This document shows, one piece after another, positions 1 through 9,377 of a stretch of 64,000 nt of DNA. A program made the translations under genes and the position numbers. Under the pieces are notes generated by a model. The model worked only from the letters and a program-made list of their open reading frames with translations. It ran no database searches and was not told where the DNA came from. Origin of the DNA: Clostridium pasteurianum (GTDB lineage Bacteria; Bacillota; Clostridia; Clostridiales; Clostridiaceae); contig NZ_MCGV01000001.1 of assembly GCF_001705235.1 (NCBI RefSeq), positions 1,550,001 to 1,614,000 of the forward strand, in the 5' to 3' direction. The number at the start of each line of letters is the position of its first letter. The first letter of the stretch is position 1.

Positions 1-97
1 TTTCATAATATTTTAACTTTTTTAAATATTATTCTAATATGTGAACCAATTAAAACGATATAATTAATACAATAATAAAACACAGAGGTGAGAGTGT

Positions 98-2131
98 ATG
101 AAACTTACAAAAAAAATTCCTTTAGTAATAATAAGCATTACTATAATTTCAACAATTATAACCTGCGCAATCATGTATTATGAAACAAACAATGTTATGC
201 TAAAACAAGTTAATTCAGAAATGTATTTATCTGAAAAAGGCTCTAATGACACTATAAGTAGCATGATAGAAAAGGAAAAATCAGAAATACAGAAACTTGC
301 TCAAAGTAAAAATGTTGTTGAATTAGCTTTAAAAAGACAAACTCAAAATAATAGTGAGGATTACAATAATTCAACTAATGAAATGAATAATACTTTGATT
401 CAATATGTAAAAGAACACAATTATATAGAACATACCTTTATAGTTGATACAAATTCAACAATTTATTCAGACAGTTCCCAAAAACTTATTGGCAAAAGCA
501 TAGCCGATAGAAGTTATTGCAAAGAAGCACTTAACGGAAATGATGCTATAAGTGAAACTCTTATTTCAAAAGACACAGGCGCACAAACCATAGTATTTGC
601 AAGTCCAATTAAGTATAACGGTAGTGTAATCGGTTTTGTAGGTTCTACTGTACGTGCTGAAAGTTTTTCAAAGTACATAAAAAGTACTAAACTTCAAAAT
701 TTAGCTTCAAGTTATATTTATTTAGTTGACGAAAAAGGTAATGTTATCTATCATCCTACAAAATCCAAAATAGGCAAACCAGTAGAAAATGATGCAATAA
801 AAAACGTAATTAATAGAATTAAAAAAGGTGATTATATACCTGCTTCTTCTATAGAATATACTTTTAATGGTGCTAAAAAACTATCTTATTATGGTGAAAT
901 TCCAAGTACACATTGGGTACTAGTAGTATCTGTTGACAAACATGATGTAACTTCTTTTATAGGCAACATGATTTTAAAAATAGTGCTAATATCACTATTA
1001 TTAACTATCATAGCCATTATAATAGGTACTATACTATCAAAAACCATTACTACACCTATACTCAAACTAAAAGAACTTGTAAATAAAACTGCTTCTTTAG
1101 ACTTTAAACAGGATTCAAAATATGATTATTTATTACATTTAAATAATGAAGTTGGAGATATAGCATTGTCCGTAGGCTCTATGAGATCTGCTTTAAGAGA
1201 CGTTGTTAATCTCCTCAGTGAATCTTCCTCCGACTTAAATAATAATGCTGATTTAGTGAAAAAGTTAACTAGCAAACTCAGAAGTTTTTCAGAAGAAACA
1301 AGTAGTGAAACAGAAACTCTTTCTGCCGGCATGGAAGAAACAGCTGCATCTACTGAAGAGGTATCAGCTTCCTCGAATGAAATCACAAAAGCGGTAAATT
1401 CCATGTCTTTAAAAGCTCAAAACGGTTCACATGAAGCAGATAAAGTAGCAGATAGAGCTCATAATCTAATGACTTCCTTCAGTAAATCCAGTATTGAAAC
1501 AAAAGAGGTTTACAAAAAAGTTAAAGATGAGCTTGAGGAGTCAATAAAATCTTCATCGTCTGTATATGAAATAAATAATTTAACTAAGTCAATACTTGAA
1601 ATTACTGAACAAACAAATTTACTTTCTTTAAATGCTTCTATAGAAGCGGCAAGAGCAGGTGAAGCCGGAAAGGGCTTTGCCGTTGTAGCAGATGAAGTTG
1701 GTAAACTTGCAGAACAATCTTCTGAAACCACTAAAGAAATACAGAAAATTGTAAATATAGTTATAACTTCAGTGAAAAGTTTGACCCTAAATTCAAAAAA
1801 AATATTGGATTTTATAGATAAGGATGTTCTACCTAACTATGAAAGTTTTATGGACACCGCTAAACAATATGATATTGATGCTAAAACTATGGGCGACATT
1901 ATGATGGATTTTAGTGCCATTTCGGAAGAATTAAATGCATCTATTACAGGAATTTCTACTGCAATTAATAATGTAGCAAAAACCTCAAGTGATGGTGCTT
2001 ACGGTTTATCCAATATTGCAGAAAAAAATTCTAATATGCTTGAAAGTTTTAAGGAAATTTCTCAATCTGCCGAGCAAAATGAAGTTAATGCTCAAAAATT
2101 ACAAGAAATAATTAACAAGTTTAATTTATAA
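98..2131 (+). CDS. Methyl-accepting chemotaxis protein with Cache-type sensor
   Basis: Membrane chemoreceptor of 677 residues that would pass an extracellular signal to CheA/CheW. A first membrane segment lies at about residues 8-28. It is followed by an outside double-Cache-like sensor (about 35-290, with the PAS-like strand [13 protein letters not shown]) and a second membrane segment (about 292-318). A HAMP-like linker leads into a long coiled-coil signalling domain with the conserved tip [18 protein letters not shown] near residue 503. The start is the ATG behind GAGGTGAG. It is a single-gene unit closed by the hairpin at 2138-2175. The ligand cannot be read from the sequence. Confidence 0.93.
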   Translation: MKLTKKIPLVIISITIISTIITCAIMYYETNNVMLKQVNSEMYLSEKGSNDTISSMIEKEKSEIQKLAQSKNVVELALKRQTQNNSEDYNNSTNEMNNTLIQYVKEHNYIEHTFIVDTNSTIYSDSSQKLIGKSIADRSYCKEALNGNDAISETLISKDTGAQTIVFASPIKYNGSVIGFVGSTVRAESFSKYIKSTKLQNLASSYIYLVDEKGNVIYHPTKSKIGKPVENDAIKNVINRIKKGDYIPASSIEYTFNGAKKLSYYGEIPSTHWVLVVSVDKHDVTSFIGNMILKIVLISLLLTIIAIIIGTILSKTITTPILKLKELVNKTASLDFKQDSKYDYLLHLNNEVGDIALSVGSMRSALRDVVNLLSESSSDLNNNADLVKKLTSKLRSFSEETSSETETLSAGMEETAASTEEVSASSNEITKAVNSMSLKAQNGSHEADKVADRAHNLMTSFSKSSIETKEVYKKVKDELEESIKSSSSVYEINNLTKSILEITEQTNLLSLNASIEAARAGEAGKGFAVVADEVGKLAEQSSETTKEIQKIVNIVITSVKSLTLNSKKILDFIDKDVLPNYESFMDTAKQYDIDAKTMGDIMMDFSAISEELNASITGISTAINNVAKTSSDGAYGLSNIAEKNSNMLESFKEISQSAEQNEVNAQKLQEIINKFNL

Positions 2132-2137
2132 AAAACT

Positions 2138-2175
2138 AAAGGTATTTTCCCATTAAAACTTGGGAAAATACCTTT
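2138..2175. terminator. Bidirectional terminator between chemoreceptor and pdxT
   Basis: A perfect 15-bp inverted repeat (AAAGGTATTTTCCCA / TGGGAAAATACCTTT) with an 8-base loop sits between convergent genes. Runs of A and T at the stem ends suit termination in both directions. Confidence 0.8.
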
Positions 2176-2192
2176 AACTATAAAAGTTTATT

Positions 2193-2753
2193 TTACATTT
2201 CTAAAAAATATCTATGAAATTCTAAATTATCTGTAAGTTCAGGATGAAATGCCGTTACAAGAACATTTCTATACCTAGCTGCAACTATATTATTCTGTAC
2301 CCTGCACAAACACTTTACCTTATCTCCAATATAAATTATAAAAGGAGCTCTTACAAATACAAGTGGTATCTTTTGTGGTGACACTTCCGGAATTAAAGCT
2401 TCTGAGGTAAAACTATCAATTTGACTCCCATAAGCATTTCTTCTAACAGTTATATCTATGGCACCAATATAATTAACTTCGCTATTTTCTATACGTTTTG
2501 CAAGAATTATCATACCCGCACAAGTACCCCATACAGGCATTCCCTCATTAATTTTTTTTCTTAAAGGTTCAATCATATTTGTCTTTATTAGAAACTTACC
2601 TATAGTTGTGCTCTCACCGCCTGGAATTATAAGTCTATCAATCTCATCTAAATCAGAAGCTTTCTTAACCATTATTACTTCTTGCTTAAGCTTTTTTATG
2701 TGATTTACATGCTCTATTACTCCACCCTGAAAAGCAAGTACTCCAACTTTCAT
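2193..2753 (-). CDS. pdxT: Pyridoxal 5'-phosphate synthase glutaminase subunit PdxT
   Basis: Glutaminase half of the DXP-independent vitamin B6 pathway. It releases ammonia from glutamine and channels it to PdxS. The 186-residue length is usual for the family. The class I amidotransferase signature is present: GGESTT, the nucleophile cysteine in WGTCAGM, and the His-Glu pair in AFHPEL. The longer reading frame begins at 2774, but the ATG at 2753 starts the conserved [11 protein letters not shown] and has AGAGGT upstream, so I use it. Its start lies one base after the pdxS stop, implying translational coupling. Confidence 0.96.
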   Translation of the reverse strand: MKVGVLAFQGGVIEHVNHIKKLKQEVIMVKKASDLDEIDRLIIPGGESTTIGKFLIKTNMIEPLRKKINEGMPVWGTCAGMIILAKRIENSEVNYIGAIDITVRRNAYGSQIDSFTSEALIPEVSPQKIPLVFVRAPFIIYIGDKVKCLCRVQNNIVAARYRNVLVTAFHPELTDNLEFHRYFLEM

Positions 2754-2754
2754 G

Positions 2755-3624
2755 CTATAAACCTCTTTCTGCATATCTGTCTTTTATCTCACTTATTTCA
2801 AGACCAAGCATCGACTCTCCAAGATCTTCTGATACCTCTGCAAGAACTTTTACATCATCATAATAAGTTGTAGCCATAACAATTGCTTTAGCTCGTTTTT
2901 CAGGATTTTGAGATTTAAATATACCAGAACCTACAAATACTCCTTCTGCTCCAAGCTGCATCATAAGAGCTGCATCAGCTGGAGTCGCAACACCACCTGC
3001 TGCAAAATTAACTACAGGTAATTTTCCATTAACCCAAACATACTTAACTAATTCATATGGAGCCTGTATTTCCTTAGCCATACTCATTAGCTCTTCTTTA
3101 GGTGAATTCTTAACCCTTCTAATTTGACCCATAACAGTTCTCATATGTCTTACAGCTTCAATAATATTTCCAGTACCTGCTTCTCCCTTTGTCCTAATCA
3201 TGGAAGCACCTTCTCCAATTCTCCTAAGTGCCTCTCCCAAATTTCTTGCTCCACACACAAAAGGAACTTTAAAATCTTTTTTATTTATATGACATGAATC
3301 ATTTGCTGGAGTTAAAACTTCACTTTCATCTATGAAATCTATTCCTATTTGCTGAAGTATCTGAGCCTCTACAAAATGTCCTATCCTAACCTTTGCCATA
3401 ACAGGTATTGATACAGCCTCTTTTATTTCCTTTATCATCTTAGGATCAGACATTCTTGCAACTCCACCTTGTTTTCTTATATCAGCTGGAACCCTTTCAA
3501 GCGCCATAACTGCACATGCTCCCGCCTTTTCAGCAATTATAGCCTGCTCCTTATTTACAACATCCATTATTACCCCGCCCTTTAACATTTGAGCAAGATT
3601 TTTATTTATATTAACCCTATCCAT
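2755..3624 (-). CDS. pdxS: Pyridoxal 5'-phosphate synthase lyase subunit PdxS
   Basis: Synthase subunit that joins ribose 5-phosphate, glyceraldehyde 3-phosphate and ammonia into pyridoxal 5'-phosphate. It is a 289-residue TIM barrel with the family's two active lysines visible in [10 protein letters not shown] and in [12 protein letters not shown]. The phosphate-binding glycine motifs ([25 protein letters not shown]) are also present. The start ATG has AAAGGAG upstream. It lies 130 bases after ribH on the same strand, so rib readthrough is possible, although the leader is long enough for its own promoter. It forms a two-gene unit with pdxT. Confidence 0.97.
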   Translation of the reverse strand: MDRVNINKNLAQMLKGGVIMDVVNKEQAIIAEKAGACAVMALERVPADIRKQGGVARMSDPKMIKEIKEAVSIPVMAKVRIGHFVEAQILQQIGIDFIDESEVLTPANDSCHINKKDFKVPFVCGARNLGEALRRIGEGASMIRTKGEAGTGNIIEAVRHMRTVMGQIRRVKNSPKEELMSMAKEIQAPYELVKYVWVNGKLPVVNFAAGGVATPADAALMMQLGAEGVFVGSGIFKSQNPEKRAKAIVMATTYYDDVKVLAEVSEDLGESMLGLEISEIKDRYAERGL

Positions 3625-3754
3625 ACTAATTCTCCTTTTAAAAAATCTTTGTTTTAAAATATAAAATTATATCTGAGATCTCATAATATATTTTTATAAT
3701 AATCTAACTATAGCAATTTGAAAAGTGTATGGATACATTAATATATGTTTTGAC

Positions 3755-4222
3755 TTATTTTTCTATATTTTTAACTAAATTTGCCATTTCAATTGCAGTT
3801 ACTGCCGCATCAAATCCCTTATTACCAGATTTAGTCCCAGCTCTCTCAACTGCTTGCTCAATATTATCTGTTGTGAGTATTCCGAATATTACAGGGCATC
3901 CAGTTTTAAGTGAAGTCTGTGCTATTCCCTTTGATACTTCAGAAGCTACATAATCAAAATGAGGGGTTGCTCCCCTTATAACTGCACCAACACAAATTAC
4001 AGCATTATATTTACCTGAAGAAGCCATTTTTTCTGCTATTAAAGGTATTTCAAAAGCTCCAGGCGTCCATGCTACTTCTATATCTTCTTCCTGGCTTCCA
4101 TGCCTTTTAAGCGCATCTATAGCACCAGATAGTAATTTTGATACTATAAATTCATTAAACCTACTTGCTATAATCGCAAATTTTAAATTTTCACTTACTA
4201 ATTTACCTTCATATATTTTCAT
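3755..4222 (-). CDS. ribH: 6,7-dimethyl-8-ribityllumazine synthase
   Basis: Penultimate enzyme of riboflavin synthesis. It condenses 5-amino-6-ribitylaminouracil with 3,4-dihydroxy-2-butanone 4-phosphate. The 155-residue protein has the family blocks [28 protein letters not shown] (catalytic His), GILTTDN and the C-terminal GNKGFDAA. It is the last gene of the ribD-ribE-ribBA-ribH operon, about 50 bases after ribBA, and should respond to the FMN riboswitch at 7381-7490. Confidence 0.96.
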   Translation of the reverse strand: MKIYEGKLVSENLKFAIIASRFNEFIVSKLLSGAIDALKRHGSQEEDIEVAWTPGAFEIPLIAEKMASSGKYNAVICVGAVIRGATPHFDYVASEVSKGIAQTSLKTGCPVIFGILTTDNIEQAVERAGTKSGNKGFDAAVTAIEMANLVKNIEK

Positions 4223-4273
4223 AATAATTTATTCTCCTTTTAATAATTATAATTTCATTACCCCAAAAATCAC

Positions 4274-5467
4274 TTAAATCAAGTGTCCCATTTTTTCCTT
4301 TTTAGTTCTTAAATAAAATTCATTTTCCCTGTAATGTTCGGTATTAATTGGAACCCTCTTCACTACGTCAATTCCATACTTTTGTAACTTCTCTATTTTA
4401 TCAGGATTATTTGTCATGAGTTTTATTCTTTTTACACCCAAATCCTTGAGTATTTCCGCAGCTCCCCAATAATCTCTTAAATCAGGTGGAAATCCAAGCT
4501 CAAGATTTGCTTCAACAGTATCCATCCCTTTCTCTTGAAGCTCATAAGCCTTTAACTTGTTTAAAAGCCCAATATCTCTACCTTCTTGATCCATATACAA
4601 AAGCACACCACTACCATGCTTCTCTATTGCCTTAAGCGCAGCAGAAAGTTGATTTCCGCAGTCACATCTAAGTGAACCAAATACATCACCCGTAAGGCAT
4701 TTAGAATGCACTCTAACAAGTACCTCTTTTTCATTTTGAATATTTCCCTTAACTATTGCTAAATTTTCTTTACCATTTATCTTATTTCTATAACCAACAA
4801 CTTTAAAGCATCCATACTTAGTTGGAAGCTTTGCCTCCGCTTCTTTTGTCAATAAAAATTCATTTTTTGTTCTATATTCGGCTAACTTTTCTATGCTTAT
4901 TATTTTTATATTTTTTTCCTTTGCAAATTCAATAAGCTCCGGTAATCTCGCCATGTGACCGTCTTCCTTCATAATTTCGCAGCACACACCAACTGGAGGA
5001 TTAAAACCAGCTAATCTCACCATATCAACAGTAGCCTCTGTATGCCCATTTCTTTCTAAAACACCATTTTCTTTGGCTCTTAACGGAAATGTATGACCTG
5101 GTCTTACAAAATCATTTACATTAGAATTTTTATCTGAAAGCTTTTTTATAGTCTCTGCTCTCTCATAAGCCGAAATTCCTGTGGTTGTACTTGCTGCATC
5201 TACAGAAACACCAAAAGCTGTCCCAAAATATTCTGTATTCTTCTCCACCATTTGATTTATTTTAAGTCTGTCCATAGTTTTGCCATCCATAGGGGTACAT
5301 ATAAGCCCACCAGCATATTTTGCCATATAATTTATTGTCTCACCAGTTATAGTTTCACCTGCTGCTATTAAATCGCCTTCATTTTCTCTGTTTTCGTCAT
5401 CAACCACAATAACCATTTTCCCATCTCTAATATCCTTAACTGCTTCTTCTATGCTATCAAATTTCAT
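4274..5467 (-). CDS. ribBA: Bifunctional DHBP synthase / GTP cyclohydrolase II
   Basis: Fusion enzyme making both riboflavin precursors. The N-terminal half (about 1-200, with DDENRENEGDL, CTPMD and RNGHTEATVD) converts ribulose 5-phosphate to dihydroxybutanone phosphate. The C-terminal half (about 205-397) opens GTP, with zinc cysteines in CLTGDVFGSLRCDCG and TVEANLELGF. The length of 397 is normal. One oddity: the usually conserved HSECLTGD reads HSKCLTGD, confirmed from the codon AAA. The zinc ligands themselves are intact, so I expect activity. Start ATG is preceded by AGGAGG. Confidence 0.96.
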   Translation of the reverse strand: MKFDSIEEAVKDIRDGKMVIVVDDENRENEGDLIAAGETITGETINYMAKYAGGLICTPMDGKTMDRLKINQMVEKNTEYFGTAFGVSVDAASTTTGISAYERAETIKKLSDKNSNVNDFVRPGHTFPLRAKENGVLERNGHTEATVDMVRLAGFNPPVGVCCEIMKEDGHMARLPELIEFAKEKNIKIISIEKLAEYRTKNEFLLTKEAEAKLPTKYGCFKVVGYRNKINGKENLAIVKGNIQNEKEVLVRVHSKCLTGDVFGSLRCDCGNQLSAALKAIEKHGSGVLLYMDQEGRDIGLLNKLKAYELQEKGMDTVEANLELGFPPDLRDYWGAAEILKDLGVKRIKLMTNNPDKIEKLQKYGIDVVKRVPINTEHYRENEFYLRTKKEKMGHLI

Positions 5468-5531
5468 ATAAATCTCCTCCTCAGATAGTTCACAATTGAG
5501 CTATTAGGTTATACCTTGTGAACTCTTTTAC

Positions 5532-6173
5532 TCACATAAAACCATTTTCTCTTAAAAATACGTCTGTAATCTGGTTACCATTATTAATAGTCTCTATATT
5601 CATAAAATTCCGAATATATTTCGCTAAAATATCACACTCTATATTTAAAATATCCCCTTCTCGTCTTTCAGTTAGCGTAGTTTTTTCTTGCGTATGTGGA
5701 ATTAGATAAAATTTAAAATAATTTTCTTTTACTTCACCCAATGTAAGGCTTACCCCATCCACGGCAACAGATCCTTTATAAACAAGATTATTTATAATTT
5801 CCTTGTCTGCTTTTACGATGTATTCAATGGCTATGCTGTCCTCTTTTATACTCTGTATAATACCTGTGCCATCTATGTGTCCACTCACTATATGTCCAGC
5901 AAATCTATCTCCTAATGCCAAAGCTCTTTCAAGATTCACCTTACTTCCAGCAGTTAAATTTCTTAAGTTAGTTACTTTAAAGGTTTCTGGCATAACATCA
6001 AACTCACCATGTTCACAAGATACAACAGTAAGACAAACACCATTTATAGCTATGCTGTCTCCCAATTTAACTTTATCTATTATTTTAGGTGCTTTTATAG
6101 ATAATCTTATTGAATCGCTGTGCTTTTTTACAGTCCTAATTTCACCGATTTCCTCTATAAGTCCCGTAAACAT
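5532..6173 (-). CDS. ribE: Riboflavin synthase alpha chain
   Basis: Dismutates two lumazine molecules to riboflavin. The 213-residue protein shows the internal duplication of the family. The first half has MFTGLIEEIG, GDSIAINGVCLTVV and SGHIDGTG; the second repeats them with VYKGSVAVDGVSLTL. It starts 4 bases after the ribD stop, with the ribosome site AAGGGATGA overlapping that stop, so it is coupled to ribD. Confidence 0.95.
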   Translation of the reverse strand: MFTGLIEEIGEIRTVKKHSDSIRLSIKAPKIIDKVKLGDSIAINGVCLTVVSCEHGEFDVMPETFKVTNLRNLTAGSKVNLERALALGDRFAGHIVSGHIDGTGIIQSIKEDSIAIEYIVKADKEIINNLVYKGSVAVDGVSLTLGEVKENYFKFYLIPHTQEKTTLTERREGDILNIECDILAKYIRNFMNIETINNGNQITDVFLRENGFM

Positions 6174-6177
6174 TAAA

Positions 6178-7275
6178 TCATCCCTTCTCTACATATCCTG
6201 TTAAAAGAATATCCTGTCCTATTTTTTCAGAATTCATATTATTTACTTTAACAGCATCACTTAAACTTTTTATTCCTTCACCTTCAATTGAAGTTTTAGC
6301 CTTTTCTCCTCCAACTAATTTAGGCGCCACAAAATACATTACTTTATCCACAATATTTTCTTTAATACATGAAAAATTAAGCTTACTTCCCCCTTCAAGC
6401 AAAATGCTATCTATGCCCATTTTCCCAATCTCATTCATAAGATACTTTAAATTTACATGTCCACATTTACTTGGAATTTCAATTACTAAAATGCCCATCT
6501 TTTTTAATTCTGCCATTTTAGCTTTATCTGAATATTCAGTAGTTGCAATTATAATTTTTCTTTCACTTAATGTGGTAAAGATCCTAGAATTTAGTGGAAC
6601 CTTAAGCTTTGAATCCAGAATTATGGCTATAGGGCTCTTTGATTTTTTGTTTTCAATTCTAGTTGTAAGTAGTGGATCATCAGAAATAACTGTACCTATG
6701 CCAACCATTATTGCCATAAAATTATTTCTTAACTTATGCACATATTGTCTTGAAACTTCCCCACTTATCCACTTAGATTCACCTAAAGTTGTTGCTATTT
6801 TACCATCTAAAGATACAGCACTTTTCATAAGTACAAAAGGTCTTTTAGTTGTTATATATTTTATAAAAACTTCATTTAATTTTTCTGCTTCATCTTTCAT
6901 AACATCTAAAACAACTTCTATGCCATTTTCCCTTAATATTTTTATTCCTCTTCCACTAACTATTGGATTTGGATCTTTCATTGCAATTATTACTTTTTTT
7001 AATCCTGCTTTAACTAAAGTCCGCGCGCATGGTGGAGTTTTGCCAAAATGAGAACATGGTTCTAAAGTAACATAAATTTCTGCCCCTCTGGCATTTTCAC
7101 CAGCTGAATTTAAAGCATTTATCTCAGCATGATTTTCCCCAAACCTTTCATGAAAGCCTTCTCCAATTATCTTGCCATTTTTAACTATAACTGCACCAAC
7201 CTTTGGATTTGGATTCACATATCCACTTCCCTTTTCTGCAAGGTATAATGCTCTTTTCATAAACTTTTCGTTCAA
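6178..7275 (-). CDS. ribD: Bifunctional pyrimidine deaminase/reductase RibD
   Basis: Second and third steps of riboflavin synthesis. The N-terminal deaminase has zinc sites HAEINAL and PCSHFGKTPPCA (about residues 1-145). The C-terminal NADPH reductase has KSAVSLDGKIA, and IDSILLEGGSKL near the end. I place the start at the TTG at 7275, giving MNEKFMKRALYLAEKG and 365 residues. It is about 8 bases from GGGGAG and matches where family members begin; the upstream in-frame ATG at 7314 lies inside the leader terminator region. First gene of the FMN-controlled operon. Confidence 0.95.
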   Translation of the reverse strand: MNEKFMKRALYLAEKGSGYVNPNPKVGAVIVKNGKIIGEGFHERFGENHAEINALNSAGENARGAEIYVTLEPCSHFGKTPPCARTLVKAGLKKVIIAMKDPNPIVSGRGIKILRENGIEVVLDVMKDEAEKLNEVFIKYITTKRPFVLMKSAVSLDGKIATTLGESKWISGEVSRQYVHKLRNNFMAIMVGIGTVISDDPLLTTRIENKKSKSPIAIILDSKLKVPLNSRIFTTLSERKIIIATTEYSDKAKMAELKKMGILVIEIPSKCGHVNLKYLMNEIGKMGIDSILLEGGSKLNFSCIKENIVDKVMYFVAPKLVGGEKAKTSIEGEGIKSLSDAVKVNNMNSEKIGQDILLTGYVEKG

Positions 7276-7318
7276 TCTGCCCACTCCCCTAAATTCACTA
7301 ATAATTGCCGGCAAAACA

Positions 7319-7349
7319 AAAAATCTCCAAAGAAATTCTTCAGAGATTT
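7319..7349 (-). terminator. Expression-platform terminator of the FMN riboswitch
   Basis: On the minus strand AAATCTC ... GAGATTT forms a hairpin followed by a T-run, between the aptamer and ribD. A perfect 16-bp palindrome (ACGTACTGCAGTACGT, 7364-7379) lies between aptamer and terminator and may be part of the antiterminator switch. Confidence 0.75.
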
Positions 7350-7380
7350 ATAAACAAAAATACACGTACTGCAGTACGTC

Positions 7381-7490
7381 ATTCCTTCTTTCATCCAGAC
7401 TTTAACTGTCGGCCCCGGAATTTAACCGGATCTGCCAAAAGGCTCGCGGGCTTTACCGCCGATTGGGAATTTCACCCATCCCTGAAGGAT
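7381..7490 (-). promoter_or_regulatory. FMN riboswitch (RFN element)
   Basis: The minus strand carries the conserved RFN blocks in order: AGGGATGGGTGAAATTCCC, CGGCGGTAAAGCCCGCGAGC, CCGGTTAAATTCCGG, GCCGACAGTTAAAGTCTGGA and GATGAAAGAAGGA, with P1 pairing ATCCTTC to GAAGGA. By family knowledge, FMN binding favours termination and shuts off the downstream riboflavin operon. Confidence 0.96.
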
Positions 7491-7511
7491 GTTCCATATT
7501 CGATTGCATTC

Positions 7512-7540
7512 AGTATACCCCATTTGATTTTTTATGTCAA
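7512..7540 (-). promoter_or_regulatory. Sigma-A promoter of the riboflavin operon
   Basis: Minus strand TTGACA, 17 bases, TATACT. The predicted start near 7505 lies just before the aptamer. Confidence 0.8.
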
Positions 7541-7585
7541 TACCAGACAAATATGCTATAATTCATAATATATAAATAATTCAAA

Positions 7586-7764
7586 TTAATAGTATTTTGA
7601 AACATTAAATAAAAATCATAAGACTAAGCTCCAAATTATAAAAAAACTAAGTAATTTTAATAACTCGCTGAAAAAAGCTCAAACAATTAAAATTTCTAAG
7701 TCCTTTTATAATTTGAAGCAAGTCTTATTGAATTTTATTTAAATTGTTTCCAAAATACTATTAA
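7586..7764. repeat. Long imperfect palindrome, 75-78 bp arms
   Basis: Arm 7586-7660 and arm 7687-7764 are reverse complements with only scattered mismatches and small indels. For example, TTAATAGTATTTTG begins arm 1 and its complement CAAAATACTATTAA ends arm 2. The loop is about 26 bases. There is no coding potential. It lies between the rib promoter and birA and abuts the repeat at 7770-7866. It could be a MITE-like or REP-like element; the family is not recognised. Confidence 0.8.
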
Positions 7765-7769
7765 TTCGC

Positions 7770-7866
7770 TTAAAATAAAAGCAAGGATAATGGGTCTTTG
7801 ACCCAAACCCCAGTTATGATAAGATTTATAGAATTTTTTTAATGTTACAAATCAATGTTAATTCGC
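7770..7866. repeat. Dispersed repeat family R, copy 1 (right half)
   Basis: Carries AAGGATAATGGGTCTTTGAC (7782-7801) followed by the block GATTTATAGAATTTTTTTAA and a TTACAA..CAATGTTAA end. All of these recur in the copies at 51734-52095 and, in part, at 11897-12132 and 53405-53477. The 9-mer TTAATTCGC occurs at both edges (7761-7769 and 7858-7866), like a target duplication. No left half is seen here. Confidence 0.7.
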
Positions 7867-7911
7867 AATATTTATAATATACGAAGTTAATTTATTAGGA
7901 GGTTTTTCACT

Positions 7912-8727
7912 TTGGAAAACGCATATTCGCCTTTAAATATAGAAAAAATCAAGCAGAACTTAAAAACAAAATATATTGGAAAAAATTTAATATTTTTAGA
8001 AAGTATAGATTCCACAAACTTAGAAGCTAAAAGACTTATTAACAAGGATATAGAAAACGGAACACTTATAATAGCCGAAGAACAGACTTTAGGAAAATGC
8101 AGATTTTCAGACAGGAAATGGCGTTCACCAAAGTATAAAGGACTGTGGATGTCTTTAATATTAAAACCACATATAGAGCCAAATTTACTCCCTTTAATAA
8201 CCCAATTGGCTGCCGCTTCAATTACATATTCTTTTAACACTCAAAACGATATAAAAGCTTTTATTAAATGGCCAAATGATATAATTTTAAATAACAAAAA
8301 ACTAGTTGGAATCTTAACTGAATTATCCTTAGATTCATTTAATGAACCGAATATAATTCTAGGTATAGGTATAAATGTAAGCCAAAATTTTGATGACTTC
8401 TCAAAAGAAATCTCAAATAAAGCAACTTCTCTTGCTATAGAATTAAATAAACCTGTATCCAGAGAAATTGTATTGACATACTTTTTAAATGATTTTGAAA
8501 GATTCTATGATAATTTTATGCATACAAAAGATTCTCAAAACTTTCTAAAAATATGCAAAAAAAATTCAATTCTTATAGGTAAGGATATTGAAATAACTAG
8601 AAAAAATAAAACTATATCAGCTAAGGCTGTAGATATTAACAATTCTGGTGAATTAGTTATTATGTTTAAAGATGGTCATACTGAAAATTTAATATCTGGA
8701 GAAGTAACTTTAAATAAATTTTACTAA
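7912..8727 (+). CDS. birA: Biotin--protein ligase without DNA-binding domain
   Basis: Attaches biotin to carboxylase carrier lysines through biotinyl-AMP. The 271-residue protein contains ESIDSTNLEAKRL, KWPNDI, KLVGILTEL and the C-terminal SH3-like domain. The N-terminal helix-turn-helix of repressor-type BirA is absent, so it should be enzyme only. It is odd in the biotinyl-AMP loop: the family's GRGRxGRxW is replaced by GKCRFSDRKW. The start is TTG at 7912, nine bases after AGGAGG. It is a single gene closed by the hairpin at 8788. Ligase fold is secure; full activity is less certain. Confidence 0.88.
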   Translation: MENAYSPLNIEKIKQNLKTKYIGKNLIFLESIDSTNLEAKRLINKDIENGTLIIAEEQTLGKCRFSDRKWRSPKYKGLWMSLILKPHIEPNLLPLITQLAAASITYSFNTQNDIKAFIKWPNDIILNNKKLVGILTELSLDSFNEPNIILGIGINVSQNFDDFSKEISNKATSLAIELNKPVSREIVLTYFLNDFERFYDNFMHTKDSQNFLKICKKNSILIGKDIEITRKNKTISAKAVDINNSGELVIMFKDGHTENLISGEVTLNKFY

Positions 8728-8787
8728 ATCAATTAAAAGCTTATAAAATTGAATTATAAATATGAATTTAGGCATTTCAAAGAAAAC

Positions 8788-8836
8788 AGCAAGCCCATAT
8801 TGCGAACATTTAACTGCGCAACGGACTTGCTATTTT
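8788..8836 (+). terminator. Terminator after birA
   Basis: AGCAAGCCC...GGACTTGCT with an inner TTGCG/CGCAA pairing, then ATTTTT on the plus strand. Confidence 0.7.
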
Positions 8837-8915
8837 TAAGATTCTTTAACTTATGTATAACTATATTAAAGATTAAGTTTATACATGTTTTAATTTTCAA
8901 ATAGATGTAATTTAA

Positions 8916-9377
8916 TTACATAACATTAAGAGAAATATTTATTTCAAAAGGCATATCGTTGACAAACATTTCAATGCATAGAACTTTACCATAACTTGCA
9001 CTAGCTGTAAAATCGCCATACATTAACGCCGGTGTAGATATATCTATATTTACATCTTCATCTGCAAAATTTGTAGCAGCATTGGCTGTAAGCATATTAG
9101 TAAGCTCTGAAACTGCACTTTGGGCCATCTCATCAAGTTCTGTAACTTCCATTCCCATCATCATTGTAGATGCAATTTTCTTTGCAGCATCAATAGTTGT
9201 TGAATACATTACATTTCCTTTAATGTCTCCTACAATTCCTATTATAATCATGACACCAGAACTATTAATTGAATTACCCTTAACTGTCACTTTACCCCTT
9301 TTAATATCAGCCAATCCAAGCTGAGGCATTACATTCATAAATGACTTTAAAAAAGGATTTATATATTTGACATCCAT
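8916..9377 (-). CDS. cheX: CheX-type CheY-phosphate phosphatase
   Basis: Small 153-residue protein of the CheC/CheX family, which dephosphorylates CheY-P in chemotaxis. The active E-x-x-N pair is visible in SAVSELTNMLTANA (about residues 87-100). The flanking beta-rich half ends in MPFEINISL. Its start overlaps the 3' end of the upstream response regulator gene by 19 bases, so the two are translated together. No CheA, CheW or receptor gene is adjacent. Confidence 0.85.
   Translation of the reverse strand: MDVKYINPFLKSFMNVMPQLGLADIKRGKVTVKGNSINSSGVMIIIGIVGDIKGNVMYSTTIDAAKKIASTMMMGMEVTELDEMAQSAVSELTNMLTANAATNFADEDVNIDISTPALMYGDFTASASYGKVLCIEMFVNDMPFEINISLNVM

Noticed and set aside
1-97. Possible sigma-D (flagellar) promoter before the first chemoreceptor
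   Set aside because: A CGATAT word is present, but no TAAA box lies at the required distance; the evidence is too weak.
6404-7051. 215-codon plus-strand frame inside ribD
   Set aside because: Antisense shadow of a well-supported gene with all RibD motifs on the other strand.
7305-7568. 87-codon plus-strand frame over the rib leader
   Set aside because: Antisense to the FMN riboswitch and its terminator; no ribosome site.
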